Shown piece by piece: positions 63,107 through 64,000 of a stretch of 64,000 bases of DNA (within the stretch, counting starts at the first letter, position 1; every line of letters begins with the position of its first letter). A program made the translations under genes and the position numbers. The stretch comes from Bdellovibrionales bacterium (lineage in GTDB: Bacteria > Bdellovibrionota > Bdellovibrionia > Bdellovibrionales > JAMPXM01). The notes beneath the pieces are model-generated. The model was not told the DNA's origin, did not search any database, and saw nothing but the letters and a program-made list of their open reading frames with translations. Where the stretch lies: the NCBI GenBank assembly GCA_016713885.1, contig JADJOF010000006.1, positions 62,001-126,000 of the forward strand, read 5' to 3'.

Positions 63107-64000
63107 TTAAGTCGAGAGGTCGCTCGTGGCAATCAGCATGACGCTCCCAAGACGAAGGGCGAGTGGCAAAGAGCTTGAGGTGCTTGGCTGTAGCGTCTTC
63201 CACTGGTTGGTGGTGAAGATGCGATGCGGGGTGGCTTGGCCCGGTGCTGTGATGCCGTCGTTCTCTTCTCGCGTGATCGCCGCCGTTTGTGGCGAGCAAA
63301 TGTCAGCCAGAAAATCTTCACCGGCGTCGCTAACGGCCGAGCCATTGGATGAGTTGAGATCGGTGACAGTGACTTTGCCGTCTGCACTGAGCGTGATCAA
63401 GGCATGGCCGGCGCGTTTTTCGGCGCTATAGCCACTCAATGTTCGATAGTTCAGCGAAAGCACTCCAAGCCGCCGTCCGAACTTCTCTTTCAAAAAACGA
63501 GGATCGAGTGCGTCAAGTTCATCACTTCGCCGTGCGACGAGGATCGACACCGGAAGTTCATCATTTCGAACTTTGAGACAAAGAAATGCAAACTCAGCGG
63601 TTTCAAAGAACAAGTGAGTGAACCCTTTTTTCAGATTAGGTGCCGGTTGTTCGATGGCCCAGGACTGAACCAGCGGACTGACGGCGCGAAAACAGCCTCC
63701 GGCCTTCTCGAGCAGACCAGCTCCGCGGGCGACGCTATCGCTATGGGGAATTGAGTATTCAACGCGGATGTTTGAGAAATGCTCAAGCAGATCGACATCG
63801 ATTTCGGCGCCGTCGGGGCTAAAGTGTGTCGCTACAAGGCGGCCATCGTGTGCGAGTTCTTTGAGATCGCGGTAGATCGATCGCTTAAAACCATCGGTGA
63901 TCTCACTGATAGCGAGCGAGTTTGCCAGTGACCGCATGACGTCCTCAGGTGTCGCGCGTTTGAGACGCGCCACGATTTCGAGAACTTTCAAGATTCGCAT
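63107..64000 (-). CDS. Winged-helix plus FHA-like domain protein
   Basis: 297 residues from an ATG that is the last codon of the window, so a longer N-terminus outside is possible. Residues 1-60 look like a DeoR/WYL-type winged helix (MRILKVLEIVARLKRATPEDVM, RSIYRDLKELAHDGRLVAT). A middle alpha/beta part follows (FTHLFFETAEFAFLCLKVRNDELPVSILVAR). The C-terminal third has FHA features: YSAEKRAGHALITLSADGKVTVTDLNSSNGSAV, with the H-x-x-I and LNSSNG motif. FHA domains bind phosphothreonine. It lies 62 bp ahead of the STK gene on the same strand, so it is a plausible kinase partner or substrate that acts on transcription. Confidence 0.75.
   Translation of the reverse strand: MRILKVLEIVARLKRATPEDVMRSLANSLAISEITDGFKRSIYRDLKELAHDGRLVATHFSPDGAEIDVDLLEHFSNIRVEYSIPHSDSVARGAGLLEKAGGCFRAVSPLVQSWAIEQPAPNLKKGFTHLFFETAEFAFLCLKVRNDELPVSILVARRSDELDALDPRFLKEKFGRRLGVLSLNYRTLSGYSAEKRAGHALITLSADGKVTVTDLNSSNGSAVSDAGEDFLADICSPQTAAITREENDGITAPGQATPHRIFTTNQWKTLQPSTSSSLPLALRLGSVMLIATSDLST

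Noticed and set aside
61662..63299. Longer kinase start at 63299
   Set aside because: The extra N-terminal residues are low-complexity and overlap the FHA gene in another frame; ATG 63044 gives a normal N-terminus before the kinase domain.
1..64000. CRISPR array, tRNA or rRNA genes
   Set aside because: No regularly spaced direct repeats and no cloverleaf or rRNA-like sequence were seen on reading the gaps.

Overview
The window is a 64 kb piece of chromosomal DNA from a Gram-negative bacterium of moderate GC content. Evidence for an outer membrane includes an efflux channel, beta-barrel proteins, a lipoprotein-sorting homologue, TldD/PmbA and SbcCD. A TIGR02147-type regulator, a FeeM-like acyltransferase fused to PilZ, a Ser/Thr kinase beside an FHA protein, and many secreted hydrolases together point to the Bdellovibrionota/Oligoflexia or a deltaproteobacterial relative. 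That assignment is inference from gene content. I saw no rRNA, tRNA or CRISPR array.

Layout. (1) 1-8.5 kb: an envelope-export run of outer membrane channel (cut by the window edge), RND pump (broken), LolA-like protein, beta-barrel protein (broken), LolD-like ATPase, FtsX-like permease and a TIGR02147 regulator. Almost every junction overlaps or nearly overlaps. (2) 8.5-18.7 kb: GNAT-PilZ protein, broken barrel protein, pirin, a three-gene ABC-2 exporter, nitronate monooxygenase-like enzyme, Nudix hydrolase, an anchored protein and an MscS channel. (3) 18.7-28.8 kb: a SpoU-TrmO fusion (frameshifted) behind metG, a Crp/Fnr regulator, a possible START-like protein, a HELGH metalloprotease-like protein, an alpha/beta-hydrolase lipoprotein and a GMC oxidoreductase. 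(4) 28.8-33.6 kb: two related AraC regulators around a SRPBCC protein, a small secreted protein, a nitrilase-family amidase and a 2OG-Fe(II) oxygenase. (5) 33.7-45.2 kb: tldD-pmbA, a YbjN-like protein, a cytochrome P460/ASST-like pair, sbcCD and an HDAC-family deacylase. (6) 45.2-53.5 kb: murein-linked genes, namely a DOMON-like protein with NamZ (DUF1343) and a lytic transglycosylase with a MurQ/GKRP-like protein. Between these pairs lie a DMT transporter, a membrane protein and an S1/P1 nuclease, and a zinc-ribbon/TPR protein follows. (7) 53.5-64 kb: a RAYT-like transposase, a LysR regulator, two insertion sequences, and an FHA/STK/PAS-kinase signalling run split by one of them.

Two themes run through the window. 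First, small palindromic or structured repeats sit at gene ends. One family has three copies centred on TTCCGGCGCCGGAA. A separate 62-bp repeat occurs twice. In three cases the repeat itself supplies the stop codon of the gene. A RAYT-like HUH transposase, the type of enzyme associated with REP elements, lies in the same window. Second, at least nine otherwise good genes carry a single-base indel or an in-frame stop, often in short homopolymers. This is either genuine decay or uncorrected sequencing error, and resequencing is needed to tell which.

The two insertion sequences can be delimited exactly. The IS1595-type element (60072-61064) has 23-bp perfect inverted repeats and an 8-bp target duplication. 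The IS4-superfamily element (56092-57358) has a 4-bp duplication, and removing it restores a small membrane-protein gene.
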